NCBI RefSeq assembly: GCF_031323975.1
Contig: NZ_JAVIWS010000001.1
Coordinates: 434,001 to 498,000 of the forward strand
Length of the DNA: 64,000 bases
From: Escherichia ruysiae
Lineage (GTDB): Bacteria; Pseudomonadota; Gammaproteobacteria; Enterobacterales; Enterobacteriaceae
Reading direction: 5' to 3'
Shown: in pieces, positions 47,348 to 58,228 of the stretch
Layout of the letters: each line of letters starts with the position of its first letter
How positions within the stretch are numbered: position 1 is the first letter of the stretch
Made by a program: the position numbers and the translations under genes
The notes under the pieces: model-generated
Seen by the model: only the letters and a program-made list of their open reading frames with translations
What the model was told of the DNA's origin: nothing
Database searches by the model: none

Positions 47348-48336
47348 TCTTTGTCCTCGGATTTCATTAAAACGGCGCGCTCAGTTCTGATTAACAATTT
47401 TCCCTGCATCAGAAGCGCGAAAGTACGGATGAGCAGTAATGCAATAATAAAATTGGTAAAGATAAACAACGGCACCGCCAGCGTATGGAAAAAACCATTA
47501 TCGCTACCGCTTCCCAGATGCAAACCGGTGGTAGCCAGCGCGGAAACACCGAACGAAAAACTCCAGAATGAGGCATTAAACGGCTGTGAGAGATACCACG
47601 GCATCAGGCGCAGCATAAACAGTAATTGCAGCAGCCCATAGCCAAAGAGCATTTTCGCCAGCGTGTCCCCCTCGCCGCCGTTGACGCTTAACCAGGCACT
47701 ACAGGCCACCAGAGCCGGAGCGAGTTGAATGCCAAGCGATGTCCGCAGCGCCGTGGGTAATTCTCCCGAGCTGCGCAGTCGTTGAAGGATCACCGGTTCA
47801 AGGCTTAACCAGGAGAAGACGCCAGCGCCTAAAAATACCAGTCCGGCATCGGTATAACCCAGCGCACCGCAGGCCATCGCGCTGATAAAGTTATTGGCAA
47901 CAGTAGGCAAATAAAGCCCTGGTGTCGTCGCTTCTTCTGGGTGAGAACCGCGCCATAATCCGGCAGTTTGCCAGGCAGCGTAAACCAGTTGAATCACTAC
48001 CCCAACGCTGAACAGACATACTGCCAGCGGGCGAAACCACGGGACAAAACCAATCGCCACCAGCATCGTCGTTGCCGGAAACAAGCTCACAAAACTGCTC
48101 ATCACCGGATGGCGAACTTCCGCCAGCACGCTTTGCGGAAAGCGCATCAGTCGGGTAATGAATGCGGTGGTCAATAATCCCCAGATGATCATCGCCAGAA
48201 TCACCAGCCCATCCCCCAACCAGTGACTAACCTGCCAAACCTGGCTGGCATAGCGCCAGGCAAATCCCATCCCTATCGTCCCCAACACAATGCCAAAATA
48301 ACCTGCCGGTAAATTGAGCACTTTATCGCTCTGCAT
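47344..48336 (-). CDS. tehA: TehA, SLAC1-type anion channel/transporter
   Basis: The 330-residue inner-membrane protein has ten helices and is the bacterial relative of the plant guard-cell anion channel SLAC1. The first helix begins [20 protein letters not shown]; the pore-gating phenylalanine lies in the [19 protein letters not shown] region of the fold. It takes part in tellurite resistance with tehB. The start [12 protein letters not shown] was chosen for length; an in-frame ATG at 48348 adds four residues. It diverges from ydcK. Confidence 0.94.
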   Translation of the reverse strand: MQSDKVLNLPAGYFGIVLGTIGMGFAWRYASQVWQVSHWLGDGLVILAMIIWGLLTTAFITRLMRFPQSVLAEVRHPVMSSFVSLFPATTMLVAIGFVPWFRPLAVCLFSVGVVIQLVYAAWQTAGLWRGSHPEEATTPGLYLPTVANNFISAMACGALGYTDAGLVFLGAGVFSWLSLEPVILQRLRSSGELPTALRTSLGIQLAPALVACSAWLSVNGGEGDTLAKMLFGYGLLQLLFMLRLMPWYLSQPFNASFWSFSFGVSALATTGLHLGSGSDNGFFHTLAVPLFIFTNFIIALLLIRTFALLMQGKLLIRTERAVLMKSEDKE

Positions 48337-48459
48337 CTTGTTACTCATTTTGTTTAATTTATAAAGTATATTTGAAATGCATTTTATGGAAATTTCTCAA
48401 ACATAGCCAGAGTCGCAGAATTTGCTACGGTTATAGTAAGTCACCTGCGGGAAAACGCT

Positions 48460-49440
48460 ATGCGCAAATATCGTCTAAGTGAAGAGCAACGAGCCTTTAG
48501 TTATCAGGAAGATGGCTTCAAAAAAAGTGTGCTATTACGGCAGATTATTGCCATAGCCGATTTTAATGATGTGATAGCAGGGACGGCTGGTGGTTGGATC
48601 GATAGCGAAACTGTGCTGGCGCAGGAAGGTAATTGCTGGATTTACGACCAGAATGCTCTTGCGTTCGGCGGAACGGTGATTTCCGGTAATACGCGTATTA
48701 CCGGCGCCAGCGTGCTATGGGGAGAGGTTTGCACGACGGATAACACCTGGATCGATAACAGTGAAATCAGCCAGGGCGTCCATGTAAGTGACAGTGTCAC
48801 CATTCGTGATTCAATAGTTTGCGGTCAGTGCAGAATTTTTGGTCAGGTCTGTATCGATCAACATTCAATGATCGTCGCCACACAAGGCTTAACGCCCGAC
48901 CACCATCTTCTGCTACAAATTTATGACCGCGCCAGCGTCAGCGCCTCACGCGTTGTCCATCAGGCGCAAATTTATGGCGATGCCGTCGTCCGCCATGCTT
49001 TTATTGAGCATCGTGCCGAAGTTTTTGATTTTGCGCGTATTGAAGGTAATGAAGAAAACAACGTCTGGCTGTGCGACTGTGCGAAAGTCTACGGTCACGC
49101 ACGTGTGATTGCCGGAACTGAAGAAGATGCGATTCCAACAATTCATTACAGCTCACAGGTGGCGGAATATGCCATTGTAGAAGGCAATTGCGTGTTAAAA
49201 CATCATGTCCTGATTGGCGGAAATGCCGTTGTGCATGGCGGTCCGGTTCTACTTGACGATCACGTTATAATACAAGGAAAGAGCCGTATTTCAGGTGCGG
49301 TAATGATTGAAAACCATGTGGAGATAACCGACCACGCCGTCGTTGAAGCCTTTGGTGGCGACACCATTCATGTCCGTGGTCCAAAAGTCATTAACAGTGA
49401 GGAACGTATTACGCGAACGCCGCTGGCTGGGTTATTGTGA
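48460..49440 (+). CDS. ydcK: YdcK, left-handed beta-helix (hexapeptide-repeat) protein
   Basis: The 326-residue protein is built of hexapeptide repeats ([18 protein letters not shown] and [16 protein letters not shown] turns) as in acyltransferases, giving a long beta-helix. I see no clear catalytic histidine motif. Function is not known to me. It overlaps the end of the convergent rimL by 9 bases and diverges from tehA. Confidence 0.9.
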   Translation: MRKYRLSEEQRAFSYQEDGFKKSVLLRQIIAIADFNDVIAGTAGGWIDSETVLAQEGNCWIYDQNALAFGGTVISGNTRITGASVLWGEVCTTDNTWIDNSEISQGVHVSDSVTIRDSIVCGQCRIFGQVCIDQHSMIVATQGLTPDHHLLLQIYDRASVSASRVVHQAQIYGDAVVRHAFIEHRAEVFDFARIEGNEENNVWLCDCAKVYGHARVIAGTEEDAIPTIHYSSQVAEYAIVEGNCVLKHHVLIGGNAVVHGGPVLLDDHVIIQGKSRISGAVMIENHVEITDHAVVEAFGGDTIHVRGPKVINSEERITRTPLAGLL

Positions 49441-49971
49441 ATCGATAATGCGCGCGTATAAATTCACATCATCATAGACATCATTCAGGAACTCAGCCTG
49501 TTTCAGGCAACCTTCCAGGCTAAAACCATTGCGCAAGGCAACCTGGTTGCTTTGCGGGTTGTCCACCCGACATTTGATCACAAAGCGTCTAAGTTCACCA
49601 GACTGGGCGTAATGGTGAATCAATGCCTGTAGCGCCTGAGAAATGATCCCCTGTCCCTGATGGGATTCGTCCAGCCAGTAGCCGATTTCGGCGGTTTTAT
49701 TTAGCGGTTCAATTCGATTAAAAGAGATAACGCCGACGAGTTCATTTTCTTTGAAGATCATGAACATTTTGGCGTAACCGCGTTGATGCAACATCATATT
49801 ACCCTGCACCGTTTTTCGCGTGTCCTCTTCGCTGTGAACAAACTGCGGCCAGTTTAGCGACTGCTGTAACCAGTTTTTATTTTTGCAGGTTAACTGATAA
49901 AGAGGTGTGACGTGACTTTCTGCAACGGCATGTAATTCAAGTGAGTCGCTTACTTTTATCGTTTCAGTCAT
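49432..49971 (-). CDS. rimL: RimL, ribosomal protein L7/L12 N-acetyltransferase
   Basis: The 179-residue GNAT enzyme acetylates the N-terminal serine of L12, turning it into L7. The acetyl-CoA segment is [20 protein letters not shown] near residue 110, followed by [15 protein letters not shown], a typical RimI/RimL motif. It overlaps the ydcK end by 9 bases and is followed upstream by the ydcH terminator. Confidence 0.95.
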   Translation of the reverse strand: MTETIKVSDSLELHAVAESHVTPLYQLTCKNKNWLQQSLNWPQFVHSEEDTRKTVQGNMMLHQRGYAKMFMIFKENELVGVISFNRIEPLNKTAEIGYWLDESHQGQGIISQALQALIHHYAQSGELRRFVIKCRVDNPQSNQVALRNGFSLEGCLKQAEFLNDVYDDVNLYARIIDSQ

Positions 49972-50000
49972 CTTATCTCCTGTTACTCTTTGCAGTCGTT

Positions 50001-50024
50001 AAAAAGCCGCCTGGCAGGCGGCTT
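50001..50024 (-). terminator. Intrinsic terminator after ydcH
   Basis: On the minus strand AAGCCGCC pairs with GGCGGCTT and is followed by TTTAACG, giving a five-T run. It lies 9 bases beyond the ydcH stop. Confidence 0.85.
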
Positions 50025-50032
50025 AGGAAAGT

Positions 50033-50257
50033 TTACACCTCTTTGACGCTCTCCTGTTGCAGGATTTTAAGCATCTCATCCTTCATTTGTAATTTCTGTT
50101 TTTTCATGCGAGCGACTTCCGCATTGTATCCTCGACCGTCAGAGCCTTCCTTTCTGGCAATTTCATGATCAAGTTTATTATGTTTATCAAACAAGGACAT
50201 AAAGCGAGGATTTTCGTTTTTCAGACGGGATATTAAATCTCGATATTCTGGAAACAT
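50033..50257 (-). CDS. ydcH: YdcH, small conserved protein (DUF465)
   Basis: The 74-residue charged, helix-rich protein (MFPEYRDLISRLKNENPRFM...) belongs to the YdcH/DUF465 family, expected to form a coiled-coil. It is cytoplasmic; function is not known to me. The start MFPEYRDL is used; an upstream ATG adds two residues. It is followed by a strong terminator. Confidence 0.92.
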   Translation of the reverse strand: MFPEYRDLISRLKNENPRFMSLFDKHNKLDHEIARKEGSDGRGYNAEVARMKKQKLQMKDEMLKILQQESVKEV

Positions 50258-50398
50258 ACGCACTCCCTGTTAGTGGCTGACAACGTGTATATGGAATATA
50301 CAACATCAGATTACCCATTTAACTTGAGGAAAAATGCGAGCGGGATCGTGTTTAACCAGACGGCACCCTCCCGGAAGAAGGTGCCTAAAAAATGAAGA

Positions 50399-52054
50399 TT
50401 AGTTCATCACGCGATCGTCAACATACTGGCGCTTATCCGGTGCTGGAGGGAAATACTGATACAGCCATGTTTCACTGATGGCATCGCCCTGGCAGCGCAA
50501 ATACATACGCATATCGACCGGATCAGTTGAGTCCGAAGTCGGATACCAGTCAAACTGAATACGGTAACCATCAATCGGCTCAATGTAGAGAATTTCTATT
50601 TGTTTCGCTTCACCACTGGAAAGTGTGATAACAGGCTCAATCCCTTTCGGCGCAGCCGCTTTCAGATCACCACCGACAAAATCGACGGCAAAACGACGAG
50701 CCCATTTTTCCGGATAATGTTCACCTGGCGCCCAGCCTTCCGGGAAGCCTCCCATGCCGGTACGCGTCGCCATAACTCGTGCTAATGGACAATGAACGGG
50801 AGGCTGTGCACTCCAGTAAAGACGATACTGAAACGCCAGTTCGTCGCCCGCTTTGATTGCTTTCTCTGGTTGCCAGAAACAGACAATATTATCCAGCGTT
50901 TCTCCCGTCGTCGGGATCTCCATCAAACCGATAGTGCCCTTACCCCACTTGTTACGCGGTTCCACCCACAGACTTGGGCGTTTGTTATACCAGCCCATAA
51001 TGTCCTGATAATGGGAGAAATCACGATCCAGCTGCAACAAGCCAAACCCTTTTGGATTGTTATCGGTATAGGCATTGAACTGCAATTTCTGCGGATTATT
51101 CAGCGGACGGCAGATCCACTCGCCATTGCCCCGCCACATGGAAAGACGGTCGGAATCATGGATTTGCGGATGAATGGTGTCGCACATACGACGTTCGTTA
51201 GTCCCGCAACTGAACATACTGGTCATCGGCGCGATGCCCAGTTGTTTAATGTCTTTACGCGCATACAGGTGATTTTCGACATCCATAATCACCTGGTTCT
51301 TCTCACAGTGGATGGTGAACTTGTAAGCACCAGTAATGCTGGCGCTATCGAGCAACGCATAAACGGTAAAAGTGGTCGCGCCAGGTTTTACCGTATCGAA
51401 CCAGAAGGCGGTAAAGTCGGGGAACTCTTCTTTGCTGTCGGTGTAAGTGTCGATCGCCAGACCACGCGCCGACAAACCATATTGATAAGTGTCATCAACG
51501 GCACGGAAATAACTGGCACCGAGGAAAGAAACCACGTCGCGGCGCGCCAGCTCCGGTGCTTTAAATACACGGAATCCCGAAAAACCGAGATCGCTTTGCC
51601 CTTCTAATTGTTTGGTATCAACACCCGCATCGTTGTATTTGAACAACTCCGGACGGAAGTGTATTTCGCGCGCCAGATGTGTTGCTGGATCAACAGAGAA
51701 CATGCGAACTCGGCGACGGAATCCCATCCCCATATGGAAGAACTGAGCGTCCAGCTGGCGATTCTCAACGTTATGCCAGAGTGATTTTTCGGCGTCATAC
51801 TGAATGCTGTTATAAGCCTGCGGCGTCATCGTCGCCAGCGTATCGGGTAACGGACGCGGCGCACCACGCCACGCTGTTTGCGCTAAGTCGTGCGCCATTG
51901 ACTGTAAAATAGAGAAGTCAAAACGCTGGGTTTGCCCGTCGGCAATATCAGATTCTGCTGCGAACGCAGCCTGAGAAAAAAGAGAAGCAATGCCGCTAGT
52001 CCCGCACACGGCGGCCATAGCCATTGAACCTTTAATAAATCGTCTACGATCCAT
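50399..52054 (-). CDS. opgD: OpgD, osmoregulated periplasmic glucan biosynthesis protein
   Basis: The 551-residue periplasmic protein belongs to the OpgG/OpgD family and shapes osmoregulated periplasmic glucans; recent work on the family reports beta-1,2-glucanase activity. A twin-arginine signal ([18 protein letters not shown]) sends it out by the Tat route with cleavage near AAFA. A beta-sandwich domain is followed by an Ig-like domain. It stands alone with about 140 bases to ydcH and 224 bases to ydcJ. Confidence 0.95.
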   Translation of the reverse strand: MDRRRFIKGSMAMAAVCGTSGIASLFSQAAFAAESDIADGQTQRFDFSILQSMAHDLAQTAWRGAPRPLPDTLATMTPQAYNSIQYDAEKSLWHNVENRQLDAQFFHMGMGFRRRVRMFSVDPATHLAREIHFRPELFKYNDAGVDTKQLEGQSDLGFSGFRVFKAPELARRDVVSFLGASYFRAVDDTYQYGLSARGLAIDTYTDSKEEFPDFTAFWFDTVKPGATTFTVYALLDSASITGAYKFTIHCEKNQVIMDVENHLYARKDIKQLGIAPMTSMFSCGTNERRMCDTIHPQIHDSDRLSMWRGNGEWICRPLNNPQKLQFNAYTDNNPKGFGLLQLDRDFSHYQDIMGWYNKRPSLWVEPRNKWGKGTIGLMEIPTTGETLDNIVCFWQPEKAIKAGDELAFQYRLYWSAQPPVHCPLARVMATRTGMGGFPEGWAPGEHYPEKWARRFAVDFVGGDLKAAAPKGIEPVITLSSGEAKQIEILYIEPIDGYRIQFDWYPTSDSTDPVDMRMYLRCQGDAISETWLYQYFPPAPDKRQYVDDRVMN

Positions 52055-52278
52055 ACCTGAAAGTGAGTCCTTCTGGTGTAGTGAATGGTCCCGCGCTGGT
52101 CGTATTCAGCGGCAAGAAAATGCTTATTAATGACCGCTCACTCTAGACAATATTTATTAATAATCCAATTGTTGAACTCAGAGAATATGCATAAATCGGC
52201 AATTTTTTTCTGTCGATGGGATGAGCCTGATTCGTTTGTAAAATCAGGCAAATTTTTGCAAAGTCGGTTGGACAGAAT

Positions 52279-53622
52279 TTAAAGCAAACCACAGCGGCGT
52301 TTACTGCGTTCTTCCGCTTCCTGGTACAACTGAAACTCATCAAATACCGGACACCCCAGCGCCAGTTCAAAAGCCTCCCGGCTGGCATTACCGTGACTGC
52401 GCATTTGCGTTTCATTACCCAGATTCGACTGGAAGATCCCCGCAGCACTAACCGGCAGGAAATCCTCATAGGTAATAGGTTGCGCCACTACCCAACCACG
52501 TTCGATCAAAGGTTGTGGATCGTCACCGGGATGGATCGCCTGACGATGCGCCTCACCCGATGGCGTCAGACGATAGCGAAACCATGCCAATCCCTGCTGG
52601 CGCATCAGAAATTCACTGTCCGGGAAGGCGCTGAAGGTTTCCTGCAAATGCAGTTGGTGAGTGAGATTATCCTGTCCGATTCCGGCGTTACGCAGAAGCT
52701 CATCATACAGTTGCCGTCCTTTCGGCGTTAATGCCACACCACGTTGCTCTATCTCACCAAAGCGTGCGGTATGCGTTCCCTGCTTTTGCCCTGCAAACAA
52801 CACGGTCTCTTCCAGCGCCTTAAAACTGGTCTGGCGCAGTAAAATCGGCACCTCGCGGCGCGGCGGCCCTTCGATCAGAATTTTGGGTTCAATACCGCAT
52901 TCGGGCATCATCGACTGCACCCGGTCAATGTCGAGCGTGCGTGGCGTCAGGTGGTTAATATGGCAGCCAGGAAAACAGACCACATCAGCAATCAGTCGAT
53001 GTTCGTTGTGCAACGCGCGATAGGTTTCTTCATCTACTGTTGCTGACTGATGCCAGCGAAACGTCTCCAGGACTTCCTGCACAAACTCCCGCGCCTGAGC
53101 TTTGCTAAAGCCGCCCTCCCGATCATATACATCTAACAGTTGCCGACAACGCGGGGTAAAGATATCGCGCTGATGTAAAATCTCCGCCGCCTTCTGGCGC
53201 AAGGTTTCGTTTTCGATGAGTTCAAGGCGAAGTAATGAGGTAAAAACCCGGAAAGGATTACGCGCCAGCGAGGCATCATCGATAGGACGAAATGCTGTGG
53301 AATGTACCGGCACCGCCGCCTGCGAGAGATCGTAATAACTGACCGGATACATCCCCATAATGGCAAATATCCGCCGTAGAGTGGCAAGCTCTTGTGCTGT
53401 GCCGACGCGGATCGCCCCATGACGTTCAACGTTAAGTCGCGCCAGTTCGTCCGCATTTACCATTTTTTCATGCAATTGGGGATTGTTTTCCAGCACAGAC
53501 AGATTGACGTCAGCCACCAGTTCCAGCAGCGTACCGTACTGTGGAACTTCTTGCTGATACATGGCTGACATAGCCTGCGAAAACTGTTCCCGAATCTCAT
53601 CCGCCGTGATGCTGTTCGCCAT
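52279..53622 (-). CDS. ydcJ: YdcJ, DUF1338 2-oxoadipate dioxygenase/decarboxylase-family enzyme
   Basis: The 447-residue protein belongs to the DUF1338 family, a metal-dependent vicinal-oxygen-chelate fold. Relatives (HglS) convert 2-oxoadipate to 2-hydroxyglutarate in lysine breakdown. Likely iron ligands are in the HINHLTPRTLDID segment (about residue 215) and the early VERHGAIRVGT segment near 70. It diverges from the LysR gene ydcI. No further motifs were assigned. Confidence 0.9.
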   Translation of the reverse strand: MANSITADEIREQFSQAMSAMYQQEVPQYGTLLELVADVNLSVLENNPQLHEKMVNADELARLNVERHGAIRVGTAQELATLRRIFAIMGMYPVSYYDLSQAAVPVHSTAFRPIDDASLARNPFRVFTSLLRLELIENETLRQKAAEILHQRDIFTPRCRQLLDVYDREGGFSKAQAREFVQEVLETFRWHQSATVDEETYRALHNEHRLIADVVCFPGCHINHLTPRTLDIDRVQSMMPECGIEPKILIEGPPRREVPILLRQTSFKALEETVLFAGQKQGTHTARFGEIEQRGVALTPKGRQLYDELLRNAGIGQDNLTHQLHLQETFSAFPDSEFLMRQQGLAWFRYRLTPSGEAHRQAIHPGDDPQPLIERGWVVAQPITYEDFLPVSAAGIFQSNLGNETQMRSHGNASREAFELALGCPVFDEFQLYQEAEERSKRRCGLL

Positions 53623-53838
53623 AATCTCTGCCTCCAGTGGTCAGTAATCTGGAGTGTAGGTAACCACATTTACTCTGGTGGGAAGAATTTACAAACTGTG
53701 ATCTCCCCACGAAATCAGTAAAACCACGCCTGAAAACGTAACAAAATTGCTTTATATGTTAATAATATTTTGCAATCAAGTTATCATAATCAAACAACTT
53801 CACTTGTCAGCGGCACCGCTTCGTTTTTAACATCGCTT

Positions 53839-54762
53839 ATGGAAAAAAATAGTCTGTTTAGTCAGCGCATCCGTTTGCGCCACCTTCATACTTTCGTAGC
53901 TGTCGCACAACAAGGAACTTTGGGGCGCGCGGCTGAAACCCTTAATTTGAGTCAACCTGCGCTCTCTAAGACATTGAATGAACTTGAACAATTGACAGGC
54001 ACCCGCTTATTTGACCGTGGACGTCAGGGCGCGCAGCTCACCTTACCTGGTGAGCAATTTTTAACCCATGCAGTCAGAGTGCTTGACGCCATCAACACCG
54101 CAGGTCAGGCGCTTAATCGTAAAGAAGGGCTTAACAATGATGTTGTAAGGGTTGGTGCATTACCCACAGCTGCACTGGGGATCTTGCCTTCCGTTATTGG
54201 TCAGTTTCATCAGCAACAAAAAGAGACCACTCTGCAAGTTGCTACCATGAGTAACACCATGATTCTGGCAGGCTTAAAAACGGGAGAAATTGATATCGGT
54301 GTTGGCCGGATGTCAGATCCTGAACTGATGACCGGGCTTAATTACGAATTGCTGTTTCTCGAATCGCTGAAACTGGTTGTCCGGCCTAACCACCCGCTTC
54401 TTCAGGAAAACGTGACGCTAAGCCGGGTACTGGAATGGCCGGTTGTCGTATCGCCGGAAGGCACTGCGCCCCGCCAACATTCAGATGCGTTAGTACAAAG
54501 CCAGGGCTGCAAAATTCCTTCGGGTTGTATTGAAACGCTTTCAGCATCGCTTTCGCGTCAGCTTACGGTTGAATATGACTATGTGTGGTTTGTCCCTTCT
54601 GGCGCAGTAAAAGACGACCTGCGTCATGCCTCGCTGGTGGCGCTGCCTGTTCCGGGACATGGCGCAGGCGAACCGATTGGAATACTGACCCGCGTAGATG
54701 CAACGCTCTCTTCCGGCTGTCAGCTAATGATTAACGCAATTCGGAAATCAATGCCATTCTGA
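53839..54762 (+). CDS. ydcI: YdcI, LysR-type transcriptional regulator
   Basis: The 307-residue regulator has an N-terminal winged helix (LRHLHTFVAVAQQGTLGRAA and LNLSQPALSKTLNELEQLTG) and a periplasmic-binding-like effector domain. In K-12 and Salmonella, YdcI is linked to acid-stress and pH homeostasis control. The start MEKNSLFSQRI was chosen; an upstream in-frame ATG would add 23 residues without a better ribosome site. It diverges from ydcJ and converges on trg. Confidence 0.93.
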   Translation: MEKNSLFSQRIRLRHLHTFVAVAQQGTLGRAAETLNLSQPALSKTLNELEQLTGTRLFDRGRQGAQLTLPGEQFLTHAVRVLDAINTAGQALNRKEGLNNDVVRVGALPTAALGILPSVIGQFHQQQKETTLQVATMSNTMILAGLKTGEIDIGVGRMSDPELMTGLNYELLFLESLKLVVRPNHPLLQENVTLSRVLEWPVVVSPEGTAPRQHSDALVQSQGCKIPSGCIETLSASLSRQLTVEYDYVWFVPSGAVKDDLRHASLVALPVPGHGAGEPIGILTRVDATLSSGCQLMINAIRKSMPF

Positions 54763-54767
54763 AAGGT

Positions 54768-54792
54768 GAAGGGATCTTGCGATCCCTTCTTT
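54768..54792. terminator. Bidirectional terminator between ydcI and trg
   Basis: GAAGGGATC and GATCCCTTC form a perfect 9-bp stem with a TTGC loop, followed by TTTGAC on the plus strand. It lies 5 bases after the ydcI stop and 8 bases beyond trg. Confidence 0.8.
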
Positions 54793-54799
54793 GACATTA

Positions 54800-56440
54800 T
54801 CACGCCGTTGCCAAACTAACCGAGTTGCCTGCTCCTCGTTGATCCACAGGTAACGATTGTTTCTTCAGGCGGAATACATCCACAGCCTCAGTTAATCGTG
54901 TCGCCTGCTCTTCAAGCGACACCGCCGCTGCAGACGCCTCCTCCACCAGAGAGGCATTCTGTTGTGTTACTTTATCCATTTCAGAAATCGCCTGGCTAAC
55001 CTGCGTTATTCCCCTGCTTTGCTCATCCGAAGCAGCGGCAATTTCCTGCATGATATGTGTGACGCTCGCCACTGCATCCACAATGGCACTCATCGTTTTA
55101 CCTGCTGTTGCCACTTCATCAGCCCCTTGTCCAATCAACTCAACTGATTCGCTGATTAAGCCTTCAATTTCTTTCGCTGCCTGGGCGCTGCGACTGGCAA
55201 GTGTACGCACTTCGCTGGCAACAACCGCAAATCCGCGACCTTGCTCACCAGCTCGCGCGGCTTCAACGGCGGCATTGAGCGCCAGAATATTTGTCTGGAA
55301 AGCAATACTGTTGATCACGGCGGTGATTTCGGAAATTTTTTTCGAGCTACTGGAGATATCGCCCATCGTTTTCACCACGCCGGAAACTGTCTTCCCGCCA
55401 TCGCTGGCTTTAACGGAAGCCTCTTGTGCCAGACGGCTCGCGTGGTGTGCATTATCCGCATTCTGTTTCACCGTCGCGGTGAGTTGCTCCATGCTGGCAG
55501 CGGTTTGTTCAATCGCCGCCGCCTGTTCTTCAGTGCGTGAAGAAAGGTCAGCATTGCCAGCGGAAATTTCGCTGGTGCCGCGATAAATCTCCTCCGCCCC
55601 CTGGCGTACCGTCCCGACGGTCATCACCAGCGAATGCTGCATTTTCTGTAGATGGCGGCTCAAACGTCCAATTTCACTGCGCCCCGTCGGTTCGTCGTTC
55701 ATTGTCAGATCGCCACTGGCGATTTGTTCAATACGGTGCGCGGCATGTTGCAGAGGTCGAATCACAATCCGACGCAAAACAATGAAGGTCATCAGCGTCA
55801 TGACTAGGGCAAGCATAAACGCACCTATCATAAACATCACACCCAGTCGAGTGCGCTGATGCGCCTGCTCCGCCAGGTGGTTCGCTCTGGCGCTACGTAT
55901 TTCAACGGCTTTGTTTAATATATGGGTATAAGTATTATCCAGCGTTCGGATATGCTCACTTTCATGATTAATAATCGCTTCAAACATGCCATTTTTGGCA
56001 TATTTCAGCATAGGCTGGAGGCCAGTTATATAAGCCTGAAAACGTTGATTTAATTCAGCGTTCAGAGCTTCATCTGCAGCCGTTTTCACCTGGCGATTCT
56101 GGTAAGTACGATAACCTTGCTGCGATTGTTTAATCTGCAATTCCGCTTGTGCGATATTTCGCTTCATCTCTTCCATTTCTGCGATACGGCTCGCCGCCCC
56201 GGCCTGAATCATATTGATCCGGGCTGAACGCAGATAATCAGAGCTATTTGCCAGACCGGTGCGAGTCTGGATCTCCGCAGTAGCGTCACGCTGATCGCGG
56301 TCAGCCTGCCAGAGAAAATACCCAGCCAGAGCTGAACTCAGGGCAAAAAGAAGTAATATGCCGCCCAGAATAAAGGCAAATAACGGAACTAACCTGATGT
56401 GATGTAAAAAACCTAAGCGGTGTGAGGGTGTTGTATGCAT
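54800..56440 (-). CDS. trg: Trg, methyl-accepting chemotaxis receptor for ribose and galactose
   Basis: The 546-residue receptor senses ribose- and galactose-loaded binding proteins. Helix 1 is [20 protein letters not shown] (about 17-36); the periplasmic four-helix domain follows; helix 2 is [20 protein letters not shown] near 202. A HAMP domain and the methylation helices come next. The conserved signalling tip is [20 protein letters not shown]. It ends in SLATA and lacks the NWETF tail, as expected for this low-abundance receptor. The frame is complete. Confidence 0.96.
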   Translation of the reverse strand: MHTTPSHRLGFLHHIRLVPLFAFILGGILLLFALSSALAGYFLWQADRDQRDATAEIQTRTGLANSSDYLRSARINMIQAGAASRIAEMEEMKRNIAQAELQIKQSQQGYRTYQNRQVKTAADEALNAELNQRFQAYITGLQPMLKYAKNGMFEAIINHESEHIRTLDNTYTHILNKAVEIRSARANHLAEQAHQRTRLGVMFMIGAFMLALVMTLMTFIVLRRIVIRPLQHAAHRIEQIASGDLTMNDEPTGRSEIGRLSRHLQKMQHSLVMTVGTVRQGAEEIYRGTSEISAGNADLSSRTEEQAAAIEQTAASMEQLTATVKQNADNAHHASRLAQEASVKASDGGKTVSGVVKTMGDISSSSKKISEITAVINSIAFQTNILALNAAVEAARAGEQGRGFAVVASEVRTLASRSAQAAKEIEGLISESVELIGQGADEVATAGKTMSAIVDAVASVTHIMQEIAAASDEQSRGITQVSQAISEMDKVTQQNASLVEEASAAAVSLEEQATRLTEAVDVFRLKKQSLPVDQRGAGNSVSLATA

Positions 56441-56735
56441 GGCCGTTGTCTCTCTTCCAGATTTACTCCCGAGAGAGAATCATCGGCAATCGATGGTAAT
56501 TGCTTACTGCCAAAAACGTTTTCACTTCACATTTTGACAACATTTTATGCGTTAAGAGATCATCGGGCGCCGCAATCAATAGGCTGGCGAATAAGAATGC
56601 TTTGTGAGGTATATTGCGTGAAATTCTGGAAAGCGTTACGCAATTCCGTAAAGTGATTATTTCCCTGCTAAGAGAAACTGCATAGGATGATCGCGGGTGC
56701 CTGAGACTTTCTGTTTTCAGGCTAACCGGGAATCA
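56441..56735. other. Intergenic region between trg and the hokB locus
   Basis: These 295 bases between divergently arranged trg and the mokB/hokB transcript hold no gene I can support. A 73-codon plus-strand frame starting inside trg is a shadow. The trg promoter and the start of the hok mRNA must lie here. Confidence 0.5.
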
Positions 56736-56782
56736 GAAAGACGAAGGCCCCGACCGATATTTCTATCAACCGAGGCCGACGA

Positions 56783-56798
<16 letters not shown>
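56736..56798 (-). ncRNA. sokB: SokB antisense RNA (approximate ends)
   Basis: On the minus strand, opposite the mokB start, GGCCTCGGTTGATAG and the partner CGGTCGGGGCC form the typical Sok hairpin, followed by TTCGTCTTTCTG. Sok RNAs are about 60 bases and block mok (and so hok) translation. A promoter-like sequence lies further in on the minus strand. The ends given are estimates from the R1 Sok pattern. Confidence 0.65.
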
Positions 56799-56990
<192 letters not shown>

Positions 56991-57063
56991 GGGCCAGCGC
57001 GGGGAGTTTTCCCCGCGCATCTGGCTGGCAGGTTCATTTTCTCATGGCACCCCTTTTTTCCTT

Positions 57064-57236
57064 TCAGTTAGTACATGTCTTTTTCGATGCGCTGATAGAT
57101 CCATCGTTACAAACAAATTTGCCACCAGCAGTACAGTGGGATATCCCACCTTTCGAACCAGAACACGGCTTGCGCCCGGCATCGGCATAAAACGAAACAA
57201 GCATTCCCACAAACAAGATAAGTGCAATTTTTTCAT
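57064..57236 (-). pseudogene. ydcA: ydcA, small secreted protein gene with a one-base deletion
   Basis: The ribosome site GGAGG and ATG (57236) of YdcA are present and MKKL is read, but the frame then shifts. The rest (LILFVGMLVSFYADAGRKP... to SKKTCTN) matches YdcA in the next frame. From ATG to the YdcA stop is 173 bases; the intact 57-residue gene needs 174, so one base is missing at about codon 4-5. The signal-peptide part is disrupted. An in-frame upstream ATG at 57318 could restart an 84-residue form without a good ribosome site. Function of YdcA is unknown. Confidence 0.8.
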
Positions 57237-57436
57237 ATAACCTCCATTGTTTACCAAATTTTATGTTCGGTATAAAAGTTATACGCTTGGTGGATTTGAT
57301 TTCACTTAGAGAGATCAAAAATTGAGGAAATTGGATTTCAATCTTAACTGAAAGATAAATTGGTTAAATATAATCCAGATAAACACATAAAGGCTAATTA
57401 TGGTTTTATTTGTCATACAAATAAATATAATAGATG

Positions 57437-57500
57437 CTTCCGATGTAGACCCGTATTCTTCGCCTGTACCACGGGTCTGGTTTAGTACAGGCGCTTTCTT
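57437..57500 (+). ncRNA. rydC: RydC small regulatory RNA
   Basis: The sequence from CTTCCGATGTAGACCC onward matches the Hfq-dependent small RNA RydC. The two interlocked stems of its pseudoknot are visible: GACCCGT (57448-57454) with ACGGGTC (57471-57477), and CGCCTGTAC (57461-57469) with GTACAGGCG (57485-57493). TATAAT at 57426-57431 gives a -10 box six bases before the start. A T-rich tail ends it. RydC acts on cfa, csgD and yejABEF mRNAs through its 5' end. It lies between ydcA and cybB as in K-12. Confidence 0.9.
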
Positions 57501-57509
57501 TTATTGTCG

Positions 57510-58040
57510 TCAGGAACGCTTACGCGGCATCATGCGCAGAAGCGTGTTGTCCTTCCAGAAATAGTGGTGTGCCAATGCAGCAGCAGCATGTAGCCCGATA
57601 ACGAAATATCCCAAATTTGCCAGCGTTTCATGCCACGACTTTAAAATATCCACCAGATCGAAATTTGGCTCTGATGTGTAAGGCATCGTTACACCGAACG
57701 CAAACCAGGGATTGCCACGGTTATACATCATCACGATACCAATCAGTGGCAACGCGATAAACAGCAGGTAAATGACCAGATGCCCAAGATGCGCAAGCCC
57801 CGTCATCATCGGTTTCGGTTTAGGCACAATTGGCGGGGTTGGATATTTCAGTCTTAGCACAAGACGAAGCACCATTAGTACGAGAATCGAAATGCCGCAG
57901 GAAACATGGATCATGTTGATGAGCGGCCGATCGGCTCGCGGGAAAAAGCCACGAAACTCCATTGCGCAATACGCTGCAATAACCAGCAAAAAGACCAGCC
58001 AGTGAATGCCAATTTGTAACCTTGAATATTTCTTTTCCAT
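57510..58040 (-). CDS. cybB: CybB, cytochrome b561
   Basis: The 176-residue inner-membrane protein has four helices and binds two b hemes, oxidising quinol with superoxide as acceptor, as reported for the family. Histidine ligands lie in QIGIHWLVFLLVI, NMIHVSCGISILV and VIGLHAAAALAHHYFW. The start MEKKYSRLQIGIHW was used rather than an upstream ATG adding 12 residues. It lies next to rydC and diverges from gapC. Confidence 0.94.
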   Translation of the reverse strand: MEKKYSRLQIGIHWLVFLLVIAAYCAMEFRGFFPRADRPLINMIHVSCGISILVLMVLRLVLRLKYPTPPIVPKPKPMMTGLAHLGHLVIYLLFIALPLIGIVMMYNRGNPWFAFGVTMPYTSEPNFDLVDILKSWHETLANLGYFVIGLHAAAALAHHYFWKDNTLLRMMPRKRS

Positions 58041-58228
58041 AACATTTCCTGCTTTAAAACAATTTTCCGTTAACATAACCAGCTTTTCTTAAAATTTCAT
58101 TAAATATTGTTCGCCCTTTTTCAGTACGTTACGTTTCGCTGCACGAATGTAGATTGCTCATCCCGCCATCCTGGTCTAAGCCTGGAAAGGATCAATTTTC
58201 ACCCAAGAGTTCCTTACAGGAGAAAACC

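Noticed and set aside
57042..57257. 71-codon frame starting at the ydcA ribosome site region
   Set aside because: It starts 21 bases upstream of the ydcA ATG and stays in that frame, so after the first few YdcA codons it reads the wrong frame because of the one-base deletion and loses all YdcA similarity.
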